The position numbers and the translations under genes were made by a program. Below the pieces are notes generated by a model. It worked only from the letters and a program-made list of their open reading frames with translations. It searched no databases and was not told where the DNA came from. Positions 41,301 through 51,974 of a stretch of DNA of 64,000 bases are shown piece after piece (the stretch's first letter is position 1; each line of letters starts with the position of its first letter). Source of the stretch: Bolinopsis microptera. Taxonomy: Eukaryota > Ctenophora > Tentaculata > Lobata > Bolinopsidae. The stretch is from positions 2,609,246-2,673,245 of the forward strand of contig NC_087081.1 of assembly GCF_026151205.1 (NCBI RefSeq). The letters run 5' to 3'.

Positions 41301-41728
41301 AAACGTGTGCCCGAACACGGCCTGTTGATAAGCAAAGACTGGGGGTGGACTTTTACCAAAAAGAACACTCCAAGCCCTTGTTTAAAACCCACAGGTTGTT
41401 GACGGTCCACAATCTGTACAAGTACACTTGTCTCTTAGAACTATTCAAAATTAATAAGTTAGAGGAACCATTATCACTGTACTCATCATTTAACAGGTCA
41501 CCACGACGAGAGGATTATTTCATTACATCACAACCATCCTCACAATTCATCTACCAATCATCCTACATGTGGAACAGCTGTCGACAAACATCAAGTAAGA
41601 TAAGTTTTAATACTCCGACAAACGGGTTTAAGAATATATTGAAAATTGCCTTACGAGAATTGCAATTCAAGCATGATACACTTGATTGGTGTGAGCTTAA
41701 TTTTGCCACAAATGAGCTCAAGTTCTGA
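38375..41728 (+). CDS. LINE ORF2: PHD, APE endonuclease, reverse transcriptase
   Basis: 1117 residues. The start codon overlaps the ORF1 stop (ATGA at 38375-38378), indicating coupled termination-reinitiation. A zinc finger at residues 9-54 (C9, C12, C25, C28, H33 or H34, C36, C51, C54) is PHD-like. The APE endonuclease follows (LFQNIDGNKSNF, ALAETNTG, YLAGDFNIDL, CIDNIITND, THHSPIF). The RT has LGIFIDLSKAFDTI, YGVPQGSCLGPLLF (about residue 775) and LFADDTNIF (Asp pair about 805-806). The C-terminal region contains CIRILFGD and KTCARTRP, shared with several truncated copies in the window. All catalytic motifs look intact. Confidence 0.95.
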   Translation: MTPLIKEVCPVCSKNIVIGQTIVECFHCDCIMHHKCYRKSNPNSQSNEFYCTRCIHLDKVKYNPFKLLTDNDDDDNNLDEYTTKISNTLNDCNSYTASDLTNILCNQVKKQSSILFQNIDGNKSNFDNLAIETCRYKTKFSVIALAETNTGKELSNLFQLDGYNSYYQDTAPNKKKGTGVALYVDDKLNATVIENISQVTEHLEILVLSLSNEDQPVNVGVLYRPPSGCISQALVELSNLLDHMPKFSYLAGDFNIDLHDKDNKNVQKYEEILFSKGFCPLISIVTHEKPGCKASCIDNIITNDIENVITSGTLKERITHHSPIFNTFNWNVEVNSEKTSFKQYYDFCQSNVNGFLVDLEDELKTKTIHNFTEFHDTYKNCVEKSFKLETPKTSKRTVQVNPWITPGLICSINNQHKLYENWVEIRNRKCKLGETDNKGGICQCPECSLKRSRYLIYKEYRKVLKKTRQTVKTEYFSGKFAENSGDSKKTWELINRIRGKRRREIKPLFTIDNVKITNRRIIANEFNKYFVSLASDLNTAYNDLGQININSIPSFYDYLPLSNTSSIYMHDCTTDEVSKIISELKNGKASDIPIHVIKQSSKIVTPLLTVLYNECMKDGIFPDDLKVGRISPIYKKDNQELLENYRPVSTLAVFGKIFEKIIFNRLYSFFHSQNSLYENQYGFRKNHSTSYALNYSVNHVESCLKKKQHVLGIFIDLSKAFDTISHEKLLHKLENYGIRGNANNLIASYLSNRYQYVSVLGEESEKLPVVYGVPQGSCLGPLLFIIYINDIRNSSIIGKFILFADDTNIFIEDTCVKRLYEKGNEVLSFVYKYMKLNLLHINIKKCCFIHFKPSRAKEEVENDENILTLNNVVIKRVQEAKFLGVIIDDQLNWKSHTQSLNSKLKCEVGKLCRIRHIVPKQYYKDLYHTLFESHLGFGISVWGGISNNRLEPIFKTQKKCIRILFGDREAYLEKFKTCARTRPVDKQRLGVDFYQKEHSKPLFKTHRLLTVHNLYKYTCLLELFKINKLEEPLSLYSSFNRSPRREDYFITSQPSSQFIYQSSYMWNSCRQTSSKISFNTPTNGFKNILKIALRELQFKHDTLDWCELNFATNELKF

Positions 41729-42717
41729 TTTATGTGAGTTACTAAAATGACCATATATCTTTTCTCATACATATAACCACTGCACTCCAACCAAAAACAT
41801 TACTTACACCATACTCCACAAATGATATATATATATATATATATACACAAACACACTAGTACCGAGCAATCGCACTGTAAAACATGCTCACGATACACTC
41901 AAAATTGGAAATATTCAACGGCTTGTATATGAAACTTACACTTACACTCAGTGTACACCCAGTGTTAACTAGTATTACACACTGGTAAATTCTACGTAAC
42001 GCGCGAAAATAATAATTCTATGGCGTTTTCATTGTCACATTTCACGTCGACGGGATTAAACGCGCGCGCGCGTAACATCTTATCTTACTGCTATCTCAAC
42101 GAATAAACACACAACGACTTTGACAATTGACCGACGACTTAACGATTGTGAGTTATGACGGACTTAACTGCAGTATGGGTCAACTACTAAAACTGCATTG
42201 TATACTATCTTAATCATTATACTGGACATGAGATGACGAAGTATCTTGAGCAGCACTTTATACCTCCACTTAGAACTTGATTAGTCACGAACAATAGAAT
42301 CATTATAAATCAATACAATAAAACATCTTGATCAATAAATGCCTAGCAGCACCAGACAGCAGCCGTGTACCTTTCTCGACTCCACGGAGTCCCTGATGGA
42401 CTTTTGTTTACTTTTGTTAATAATTTGACCGCAACCTTTCTTTCTCGAAACACAAATCCTACTGTACTTCATTACAGTATTAAGATAATATAAAGCAAAT
42501 CATGTGAATATATGACTACGAAATAGATCTATAGACTTGTCCATAATATTTAATACCGTATTGATGGTTTTGAATTTTGTATATTGAATTTTAATGTGAA
42601 GCGTTTACTCTTCCCCCTCGGCAATTAATTAGAAAGTTAGATTAATGACAATAATTGCCAAATGACGTAGTAGATATAGATCTTCAATGTTGTAGAGTGA
42701 TTTCAAGAGTAGTGGTC

Positions 42718-42762
42718 CACAGGGGCCCGAAAAAGCCGTACAGGCACTTGGGTCCTTATCCT
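42718..42762 (+). repeat. Recurrent LINE 3' UTR motif, copy 2
   Basis: An aggggcccgaaaaagcc...caggcacttgggtcc block about 990 nt after the ORF2 stop. It is homologous to the blocks at 5452 and 50234. Confidence 0.6.
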
Positions 42763-43842
42763 TGTCACTAGTCCCAATTGGATTCACTCTACACAAAACA
42801 TGAACGTTTACAATTTAGACGTACACATTGGCACGATATTTATTAGAAAGCAAACAGTATAAAATAATACGTGCGTGCGCGGCTTGAGCCGCGCCGCATA
42901 ACAATTTATGCGTTTAGGGGCTGGAGTACGCGTGTTTACAGATTAATGAATTGTTGCATGTGCATTGTAAATATTTAAAGTTGACGATATATTATGATTT
43001 AATAGTAAATTTTTCAAAGCTGGCTTTGGACTTAGGTAAAATTATAATTTATTTATTTAAAAGAAAAAACCACGGATAGTTTTAAATTTACATAGTCGTA
43101 TAACTATAATCAAGTTAATCCTGTTTTCAAGAATGCGCGGCTTTGGCGGCCAGTTATTGACTTGTACATAAAATTGAATTTTAAATAGAAATGTGAATGT
43201 ATTAAAATTTAAAACTTTCAAAACGGAGGCTTATAAATATTATTATATTATGATTGTAAAATAAAGGATAAAATTTTAAATTTGTTTCACTAAAAATTTG
43301 TTTCACTGTTTGACACACATTTATAAAAAAAAAAACAAATTTATTATTTACAATTGTTTTTAAAATATTATAATTGTATGTTTATTGTGAAATAATTTAC
43401 GGTTTTTAACCTAAAAACAATTTATTCTTGAATTAATTCGTATGAAAATTAATCTTTGCCAAAAATTAACCTTTTTGCATCACAGTGGATTGATTCACAA
43501 TCGCAATACAATGTCAATCCTTTGCAGCTCGGCGAGACCCAGTGTGCAGTGGTGAATTTCGCCTTCACCTAACCATGTGCTTTCGCGCCCATGCGGGCGC
43601 GCTCAAGAAAACAACAATTTTATTTAGTTTCAATTAGAGCAAACATATATTTTATATATAACTAGCAGGACCTTTTTTCACGTGTAAGGAAAAGGTGGCC
43701 AGAGGCGGGCACACGCTACTGCAAGGGCTCTGGATAGAGCAACATCTCGCCGATCTATGGATGATGATTAATCACTCTACACTCGACTGTCACGTGACTT
43801 TTTCAACACGTTTTCTAGCTGGCTCTGAACGACTATTCGAAA

Positions 43843-43922
43843 CCCTAACCCTCTAATTTGATCCCAACCCTAACCCTAACCCAATCCTTAACAAAAGCAT
43901 ATGCTGAAACCCTAACCCTAAC
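43843..43922. repeat. Interstitial telomere-like CCCTAA copies
   Basis: Short clusters of ccctaa (complement TTAGGG), two or three copies each, are separated by unrelated sequence. This matches the common animal telomere unit but is degenerate and short. Confidence 0.7.
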
Positions 43923-44482
43923 TAGATATTAGACCAACTTCCTTCCCTTCAAAATTATAGTTTAAGACATCCATTCTGCATTGTGTTTCCAATATTAGAA
44001 TTTATAATATGTATTGATTGAATAATTGGTAATAAATTTAACTTTTGTTTTATTAACTTTTGTTTTATTCCTTATACGGTCATATCACGTGATCGAAACA
44101 GTTTTTCGCCAATATCTCGTCAGGGGAACATTTTAACCCTATGTGCTATGTCATGGGGGTGATTCGGAATCAGCGTCCGAAAATACATCGAATGAAGTTG
44201 GTTTCAACTGTCGAGGGCCCTTTTAGAACAATCTCGAAGATCGACTGTACAGTGATTTAGCACGCTCGCCGATTTATCGAAGTAGATGTGGTTGCGAGGA
44301 GATGCGCGGCGCAGCCCAGTAGTGCATATCGCTACAACGCAGTGGCACCCTTATGACCAATCTATATTTGCACTTTGTTATAATGCGCTTCGCGTCAATC
44401 TCACATACAATTAATGCATAATAGCGCGATGCATTACTGTGCCGCGCCGCGCACTCAATTATGCTTATCGCAACGACTAGAT

Positions 44483-44520
44483 CACTCCTGCGCGCAGTGT
44501 TGTGACCTCCCTTCGTCGTA
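44483..44520 (+). repeat. 38-bp inverted repeat, left arm
   Basis: This is identical to the reverse complement of 49531-49568. Weaker similarity extends outward from both arms. Confidence 0.85.
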
Positions 44521-46082
44521 ATTAGCTCGTATTCAGATTGAACAATTTTGAAGTCAAATAAATGTTGTTTCTTTTAGACTTAAATAAACAATATGGATGT
44601 AGTCCGAAAGTAATTTGTCTACTAAATAACATTTTGAAACTATGAACAAAATTGGCGAAAATTTGCCGTAGATGTGACCAAAAAACTACGCGCAGAACTA
44701 AATATTTCTTCATAGACGCGTGAAAATTTTTGAGTTTAACATTGAATATTTTAGCTTGGTTATTGTAATACTTAATTTTCAAGTCTCTATCCGATAACTA
44801 AATATTTTATCTTTACGACAGTATAAAATTTGTTTGTATATTTGCTAAATTAAAAAAACAGTAGGAATAGAAACGTCGAAGGTCTTGCGCTTATTTCAGT
44901 CCCAAAATATACTCTTATAATCATAAACTTCATAAAACCCACTGAAATTGATGTCTACAGGCATATTAAGCCCTTACACCTTCCCAAATCATTTAGCAAG
45001 GATTCAGAGCCAGTTTTTAAAATTAGCTTTCGAATATCATTGTTAAGACATAAAACTATAAATAAATGAGTGCCTTTTTCTCTTGTCTCGATAGTTTCTC
45101 TCATTTTAACATTATACATTAGTAAAAGCAATCAGCGATCTTTATTAATCATTGAAGGAGTAGAGTAATTGGTCCTCGTCAATGTTTAGTGTCTGATTAC
45201 AGTTTCGGTCCGACCTCCACAACTGAAAAGATATTGGGGGTATTATCAGTTATGTAAATGGAAAAATTATATTTGCATCATAAAACTATGAAAACATTGA
45301 AACTAATGTTTTTGAAGGCCCGCCTATTCGTTTAAGCAATCAAATAGTCAGTGCATGCACAGTAAAGAACAGTTGAAGGCACCGGGAATGTTTCAAATAT
45401 AACCTCTGTCTACTATCAAGTATCAGACCACACACTCCACTGTCCACTATGTACTATAATGTACAATGGCAATTAAAATGTGTTCCCGCAATTTTAAAAT
45501 GCGCGCATCTTGCGCCGTGACCATGATGGTCACAGCGCATGCTGGTGAACGGAGGTAGGCTGGTGAACGAGTTATTGGGACAAAATTGGAACATTTTGGA
45601 ACATTGGTTACATCGGTTGTAGACATGCAGTGATTCCCAAACTTGGTTTGAGTGGTCCTAGGACCAATCTAAACGCTTTCCGGCCAGTTTTAAACCGTTC
45701 TGAGCACTTTTAGTTTTAGGAGAATATTAATTTTTGTTCATTTTCGTGCATTCCATGAACCTGGGTAATTTTCATGCTCATTGGAATTTAGAAGGTAAAA
45801 TAACTCACATAACAGTGCTCCCGACAAGTTTCACGGATATAGTGATTGAGTTTCTAGTCACCTAGCCTCTTGGCCTGAAAGATTTCTTGTTCGGCAGGGT
45901 GACTGCTTGAACGTCAACTTCAACCTTTCCCACTGTGCACTGCATCGAATCGAGGTAGAGTTGTTAACTGAAATATTACATTCAGTCTAGCGACCTTTAA
46001 ATCTGGGTCAAACTTAGTATTTCTGAAAGTTTCGCAAAATTTTATTGATTACAGAGGGTGTGTCACGCCACTCTCTCCTTAA

Positions 46083-46410
46083 GATCTTGCAGATGTTAGC
46101 ACCATACCGTACCTGTTCATTATAATAGCCCTAGACTATTGCATGAGACAAGCCTTAAGCAAGCACCCTGAAATAGGATTTACCATTAAGCCTTATAGGA
46201 GTAGGAGAGTCAAGGTGGAGAAGATATCGGTCACTGGTTTTGTGGATGACATTGCTCTGATAGCAGATACTGAAAAGGAGACAGAGACGCTGATGCAAGA
46301 GATAGAAAGGGTTGCTGCCACAGTGGGACTTAGAATGAATGAAGGGAAAAACTAAATTCATTACTCAGAACATCGAGAACCCTGATACCATCAAGTCTCT
46401 GGGTAACCAT
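46083..46410 (+). pseudogene. RTE-like RT fragment, degenerate
   Basis: The frame reads PYLFIIIALDYCMRQAL, then FVDDIALIAD (RT motif C) and VGLRMNEGK, ending at a stop. A +1 shift restores KTKFITQNIENP. It is closest to the element at 60367-63336 (YCMRQAIG, FADDIALIS, VGLHINEGKTK). Only about 300 bp of the RT palm remain. Confidence 0.8.
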
Positions 46411-46417
46411 GCTGAAA

Positions 46418-46594
46418 GAAAGCCTGTCTCTGAAGAAGGAGAGACGATAAAAACGTGATACGATACGGTATGTTGAAATAAAGCCTGTCTCTGAAGAAGG
46501 AGAGACGATAAAAACGTGATACGATACGGTATGTTGAAATAAAGCCAGTCTCTGAAGAAGGAGAGATGATAAATACGTGATACGAAACGGTATG
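46418..46594. repeat. 62-bp tandem repeat, 3 copies
   Basis: Three copies of a unit containing cctgtctctgaagaaggaga and gtgatacgatacggtatg. It lies between the RT fragment and the 343-bp satellite. Confidence 0.9.
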
Positions 46595-48118
46595 CGAAAG
46601 CTATGTAGTTGATCAGACTTAAAGTTACGTGTTCTTAAGAGGGTGAGAGGTTCTTTAGTAAGGCCGACTGATTAAATGAGGCTCTGAAATGAACAGGAAT
46701 CTAGCAATAATAGCATGGAGAGTGGGGAAAATCAAAACGCGGAATAATAATCTAACTCTAAGTTAACGATAAACTGGTACAGAAATCAAAAGTCCGAACA
46801 CGGAGTCTAGGAGTAGGAAATAGCTGTGAACCAAACAAACAGAATGGCACCCGTGCATGATATATTAAAATATGTACCGTTCTAGGATGCCTCCGCAAAC
46901 TTTTGCTCCTCTGTAAATGCACGTGTTAGTGCTGTAGCGAAAGCTATGTAGTCGATCAGACTTCAAGTTACGTGTTCTTATTAGGGTGAGAGGTTCTTTA
47001 GTAAGGCCGACTGATTAAATGAGGCTCTAAAATGAACGGGAATCTAGCAATAATAGCATGGAGAGTGGGGGAAATCAAAAAGCGGAATAAATAATCTAAC
47101 TCTAAGTTAACGATAAACTGGTACAGAAATCAAAAGTCCGAACAAGGAGTCTAGGAGTAGGAAATAGCTGTGAACCAAACAAACAGAATGGCACCCGTGC
47201 ATGATATATTAAAATATGTACCGTTCTAGGATGCCTCCGCAAACTTTTGCTCCTCTGTAAATGCACGTGTTAGTGCTGTAGCGAAAGCTATGTAGTCGAT
47301 CAGACTTCAAGTTACGTGTTCTTATTAGGGTGAGAGGTTCTTTAGTAAGGCCGACTGATTAAATGAGGCTCTGAAATGAACGGGAATCTAGCAATAATAG
47401 CATGGAGAGTGGGGAAAATCAAAAAGCGGAATAAATAATCTAACTCTAAGTTAATGATAAACTGGTACAGAAATCAAAAGTCCGAACACGGAGTTTAGGA
47501 GTAGGAAATAGCTGTGAACCTAACAAACAGAATGGCACCCGTGCATGATATATTAAAATATGTACCGTAGGATGCCTCCGCAAACTTTTGCTCCTCTGTA
47601 AATGCACGTGTTAGTGCTGTAGCGAAAGCTATGTAGTTGATCAGACTTAAAGTTACGTGTTCTTAAGAGGGTGAGAGGTTCTTTAGTAAGGCCGACTGAT
47701 TAAATGAGGCTCTAAAATGAACGGGAATCTAGCATGGAGAGTGGGGAAAATCAAAAAGCGGAATAATAATCTAACTCTAAGTTAACGATAAACTGGTACA
47801 GAAATCAAAAGTCCGAACACGGAGTCTAGGAGTAGGAAATAGCTGTGAACCAAACAAACAGAATGGCACCCGTGCATGATATATTAAAATATGTACCGTT
47901 CTAGGATGCCTCCGCAAACTTTTGCTCCTCTGTAAATGCACGTGTTAGTGCTGTAGCGAAAGCTATGTAGTCGATCAGACTTCAAGTTACGTGTTCTTAT
48001 TAGGGTGAGAGGTTCTTTAGTAAGGCCGACTGATTAAATGAGGCTCTAAAATGAACGGGAATCTAGCATGAAGACTGGGGAAAATCAAAAAGCGGAATAA
48101 ATAATCTAACTCTAAGTT
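46595..48118. repeat. 343-bp satellite, about 4.5 copies
   Basis: Units begin cgaaagctatgtag at 46595, 46938, 47282, 47623 and 47957, spacing 334-344 bp, with more than 90% identity by eye. The last unit stops at about 48118. No coding signature is present. Confidence 0.95.
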
Positions 48119-48192
48119 CTCCACTACCTGAATATTGATCGGGAACAGGTTAGCCGCGTATGTGGAAAGAGTGAGTTAGATTATAGGTAACA

Positions 48193-48215
48193 ACGGGTAG
48201 TCTCAAGCTACCCGT
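48193..48215. other. Perfect 8-bp-stem hairpin
   Basis: acgggtag and ctacccgt flank a 7-nt loop (tctcaag), just after the 343-bp satellite. The function is unknown. It could be a 3'-end structure of the satellite's parent element. Confidence 0.5.
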
Positions 48216-48259
48216 CTTTGCACCGTAACTTAGCCATCTGATCTAGAAGAGGAAGGGAG

Positions 48260-48385
48260 GTTATCATCTACACATACTGTATTAGGAAGTTAATCGTGTC
48301 CTAGCTACAGATCATACCTTATTAAGAAGTTTATCGTATCCTGAAAAAAATACCTTATTAGGAAGTTTATCGTGTCCTAGAAACA
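48260..48385. repeat. Threefold repeat of a 'taccttattaggaagtttatc' type unit
   Basis: Three imperfect copies of about 50 bp share the words ttattaggaagtttatcgtg and tcctag. Confidence 0.75.
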
Positions 48386-49530
48386 GGCCATATAACAGAA
48401 TTATCACTTTCTCCTCCTCCCAATCCACAGTATTCCGGAGTTTCTGCAACGTCACTAAAACTGCAAAACATTGTAAGTTCATATGTAGATTCTATAAAAG
48501 GTTTGAATTAAAGCAGAGAGGTTAATAAGCACTTATCATATTTAGATTATAGTTCAGTCAGTTTTTTTTGAGACGCCTCCATGAACCACCACGGGGCGAC
48601 CTGCCCAGTAGTAAGAGCTGCCCAGTAGTAAGAGCTGCAGGAAATCACAAAAGCAATGAGGAATGTTGAAATTAAATGACTTTTGTCATTTATGGGTGCT
48701 TGTATAATAATTTTACCGCAAGATTTTGATAATCTTTGTAATAAACTAGTGCAATGATTGGACAAGTCACAATCAACAATGATAAAAGTGTTTTATATAA
48801 AATAACCTAAAGCGAGAATGTCGTTAGTTAACTATAAAATACAGTACCAAGCGATGTATTAAAGTAACACAATTATACTCGTTCTAATTGATATTAGCTT
48901 ACTTTGGTTCAACGAAAACCTACCTTTTATCTGCTTTCGTGAAATTTAAAAGTGATGTTAAAGTAACACGAGCCCTTTAAAGCTTGCAGGGGTTCCTCCT
49001 ATTATCGTTGATCAATTATGTACCAAGTACACTATGTAATACAGCAAAGTCGTCAGTCGATAACTGCTGTTAAAGCCATGAAAGTTCAAAGCGAGTGCAG
49101 AAACAAGAAATGGCGCGAAATCATAATGTTCAAGCCACACGTACAACGTATGATCTGCATTATGCTCCTTCATCAACTAATTCTAGTTTTAAACGATTTT
49201 GACACGCTAAAATGCGCGCGTGGATTTGCGCGGCGCGTAGAAAAATTTTAAAGCTGTCGGATAGAGGTTAATAAATTTTTCTACTGTCAACACAGCCCAA
49301 GTTATTCATGTTTAAATATTAAAAAATGTCCGATTTTTTTGTATTATTTTTAACTAATTTCCTTTTCAAATCGCTGCCACATCAAAATTATTTTACGAAA
49401 GTACATTAAATTTTTACAGAAAGCAAGCTGAATCGTTTTAGAACTAAATTAAAAAAGAATTTAATATAAAAATGTTAAAACTTTAAAATTATCGATGGAA
49501 TAAATTGCCAACGTCCAAATATGTGTAAAA
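48386..49530. other. AT-rich DNA, no gene recognised
   Basis: It contains a doubled 17-bp word (gcccagtagtaagagct, about 48603-48636) and a GC-rich hairpin patch at 49212-49238. Open frames here lack any recognisable signature. Confidence 0.4.
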
Positions 49531-49568
49531 TACGACGAAGGGAGGTCACAACACTGCGCGCAGGAGTG
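49531..49568 (-). repeat. 38-bp inverted repeat, right arm
   Basis: This is the perfect reverse complement of 44483-44520, 5 kb away. Confidence 0.85.
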
Positions 49569-50233
49569 TAGATCGACGAAATGAATTGACATTGCCAATT
49601 GCATCGTCAATTAATTAACGCATGATGCAAGTTTTTTTTGATTTATGTTTTTTGGCGAAGTTTGACTATAAATGGCAGTGTTTAATCAAAAACCTGGTTT
49701 CAGCCCCCCTGTGAGCTCCATCATTCATCGTCTTGAAAAAGTGCGGATGCTAATTGGATGTTATATTAGAGCGCACATGACCAGCATTCACGTGATCGTT
49801 TAGAACCAATCACAGCCACGCAAGAAATCACGTGCACTCCAACTACCGATTGGAAAAAAATAACGTATAAGCTACAAGAGCCGCGCGCTGAGTTAGATTA
49901 TAAAATCTGATTATTTGATTGTAAAATCGCATAAACTTGCTTTCTTGCGCGTTTTAAAGGGTTTAATGACGCCAGGTTATGTTTATAAACATAATAGCCT
50001 GGAGTCCTCAGGTAAAGTGCCACAGTTTCTGTGGTTAAAAAAATGCATGGTTAAGCCTTGTATATTGTAGAAGGGCATGGTTTATTCACATCACAATGCA
50101 TTTGGATGGATAATTAGCATACAAGGATGAAATGACCTTTAAATATGACCACCAGCTATATCATGTAACCATAGCTCCGAAATAAATAAATTACTCTACA
50201 TAAATACATTTGGCCTGTACTGATTACATTGTG

Positions 50234-50285
50234 GTCCCCAGGGGTTCGGTAAAGCCCTTGCAGGCAACTGGGTCCGTTTACCAGC
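50234..50285 (+). repeat. Recurrent LINE 3' UTR motif, copy 3
   Basis: ccccaggggttcggtaaagc...aactgggtccgtttacc. This stretch lies outside any recognisable ORF, so it marks a LINE copy reduced to its 3' end. Confidence 0.6.
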
Positions 50286-50374
50286 CAGTACGTCTTGCCA
50301 GTACTGCCACAAACTTTAACCAAATGTTTAAAAATTAGATAGCATTTGCTAAAATTTTAAATTTGAAGTCAGTT

Positions 50375-50728
50375 AAACAAAAATTCAGTTAAACAAAAAT
50401 TCAATTTTATGCCATTTATTACAATGTAAACAAGTTTACAATAAATCAATTTGATATTTAAATGTGTAGTATGGTTGTCACTCTTTAAATAGATTAGATA
50501 TAGGTTGACGGGGCAAAGGAGTGTGCGTGCTGTTCGCTCACACCAAACGGCAACCTAGTAAATGTTTTTTATGGACACCGGTCTCCATCACGATACAAAA
50601 TTAGGATTGTAAAATTTATTGTATAACTTTTAGTGCAGTGGAGGTAGCGGTGTGGTGCATTAATAGAGTGACAGCCTACTGATTTAGAGTTGTTTTTAAG
50701 TGAGCATAATAGGTATATTTTTGGACCT
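50375..50728 (-). repeat. Dispersed repeat of about 360 bp, inverted copy
   Basis: This is the reverse complement of 56097-56478, clearly homologous along the whole length. It contains a doubled ttaaacaaaaattca near one end. There is no coding capacity; it may be a SINE, a MITE or a LINE UTR. Confidence 0.8.
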
Positions 50729-50750
50729 AAAGGCTTTGGACCCAAGAGCG

Positions 50751-50879
50751 TTTCAGACTGTTGCTCCGAAAATCTGGAACTAACTACCAATTGAAATTAA
50801 GACTTGTTCTGATGTTGATCTGTTCAAAACATTATTAAAAATTCACCTGTTTAAGAAAAGTTATGGCATGAGCGATTAA
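50751..50879 (+). pseudogene. LINE ORF2 C-terminal relic
   Basis: The frame reads FQTVAPKIWN, a stop, then LPIEIKTCSDVDLFKTLLKIHLF. This is the classic 'APKLWNSLP...FK..LK..LF' tail of LINE polymerases, with a nonsense codon inside. Confidence 0.7.
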
Positions 50880-51692
50880 TTGACAGTATAACTTTATGTT
50901 ATTTGCTTAAACTGTTTAGGATGCAACCTAATGTCATGATTTTTTTGAACTTATTAGCAATTAGACTGTTAGCTCGCTTTTATGATATTCATCCCAGCCC
51001 AAGGCTGGGATGCCAGTGTTGGCAAAGTTCTATCTCAGAATCATACACTCAAAGTGGTTTAATCCATTGGGATACTGATGTGGTAATTCAATTCAATATT
51101 TAAATTTTTCATTGTCTGCATCAGTATCCTATTGGATCTGATCATTTGGATGTTATTTATATGTATTCAAACGAAGTGATAGCATAATGTATGTTACTTC
51201 ATATTATAGCACAATACCTAACAAAACACAACGGCGAGACACAATTCTGTTAATAATATACTTTAAAGTTCCATGGGAATATCGGCTCAACAACACCGTG
51301 TTGCAACTGGTATGTTTTCTAGGTATGTTATCATCAGTAAAAGTAATAGAGGTAACGGTGAAAATTTGTTGTCCTGTCTTCTGTCTCGTCATATGTTATG
51401 TGCTCTATTGGGTATATTTTATTTTTATGTTATTTTGTATATATTTTCTTTGACTATCGATGCTAATATACTCCCTGGTGCTCCCCTACAACCTAAACCC
51501 TACACTCTGTACCATGTTTGAGGTCATCCATAAATCTTTACTTTATGGTAATATTTTGTACCATTTTTCTCAGACACTTTAAACTTGTGTATAGGGGGGA
51601 GGGGGGCATTGGGACAGCCTTAGCTGCAATTTCTGTAAAATTGCTATCTACCACAAAAACCGAACTGTCACCTACCATGTCACCAAAACACA

Positions 51693-51974
51693 CTATTTGA
51701 ATCCCACCTCACATATTGTATCTCAGTTTGGGGAGATGCAGCACTCTTTAGGACAGCAAGTATCTGGCTGTCTCAGAAGCACTGTGTACGGGTCCTCTTT
51801 GGTGATAAAGAGGCATACCTAAACAAGTTCCTTACATGTGCAAGAACAAGAGAGTTTGACAGCCAGGCACTTGACCATACATTCTTCCAACTAGAGCACT
51901 GTAAACCACTTTTCAAGCAACAAAACATCCTGGCTTTCAAAAATTTATATACATATCATGTTATATTGAAATAG
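51693..51974 (+). pseudogene. CR1-like ORF2 C-terminal fragment (5' half)
   Basis: 94 codons from LFESHLTYCISVWG through CVRVLFGDKEAYLNKF and LTCARTRE to FKNLYTYHVILK, then a stop. It aligns with the ORF2 C-terminus of the intact LINE. The sequence resumes at about 55466 after a 3.5-kb insertion. Confidence 0.85.

Larger units (their letters stand above)
36060..43000 (+). mobile_element. Apparently full-length two-ORF LINE (CR1/L2-like)
   Basis: A 5' UTR carries agggtcat(c/c)-type repeats at about 36085-36140. It is followed by two long intact ORFs (36240-38378 and 38375-41728) and a 3' UTR of about 1.2 kb with a (TA)n run (about 41826-41845). The 3' UTR also carries the recurrent motif at 42718-42762. 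No stop or frameshift breaks either ORF, so the copy could be autonomous. The outer limits are approximate, since I could not find a clear target duplication. Confidence 0.8.
41729..46082. other. LINE 3' UTR and AT-rich intergenic DNA with GC hairpins
   Basis: No gene is supported over about 4.3 kb. It holds the LINE 3' UTR to about 43000, GC-rich hairpins at 42877-42894 and 43584-43601, and telomere-like CCCTAA copies at about 43843-43922. It also holds one arm of a 38-bp inverted repeat (44483-44520). Confidence 0.5.

Noticed and set aside
43500..43570. A possible small structural RNA
   Set aside because: No consistent secondary structure or known snRNA/5S signature.
46595..48118. A CRISPR-like array
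   Set aside because: The repeat unit is 343 bp with no unique spacers, in eukaryotic DNA; it is a satellite.
48547..48765. 72-codon minus-strand frame
   Set aside because: Composition and a duplicated 17-bp word suggest chance; no motif or neighbour supports it.
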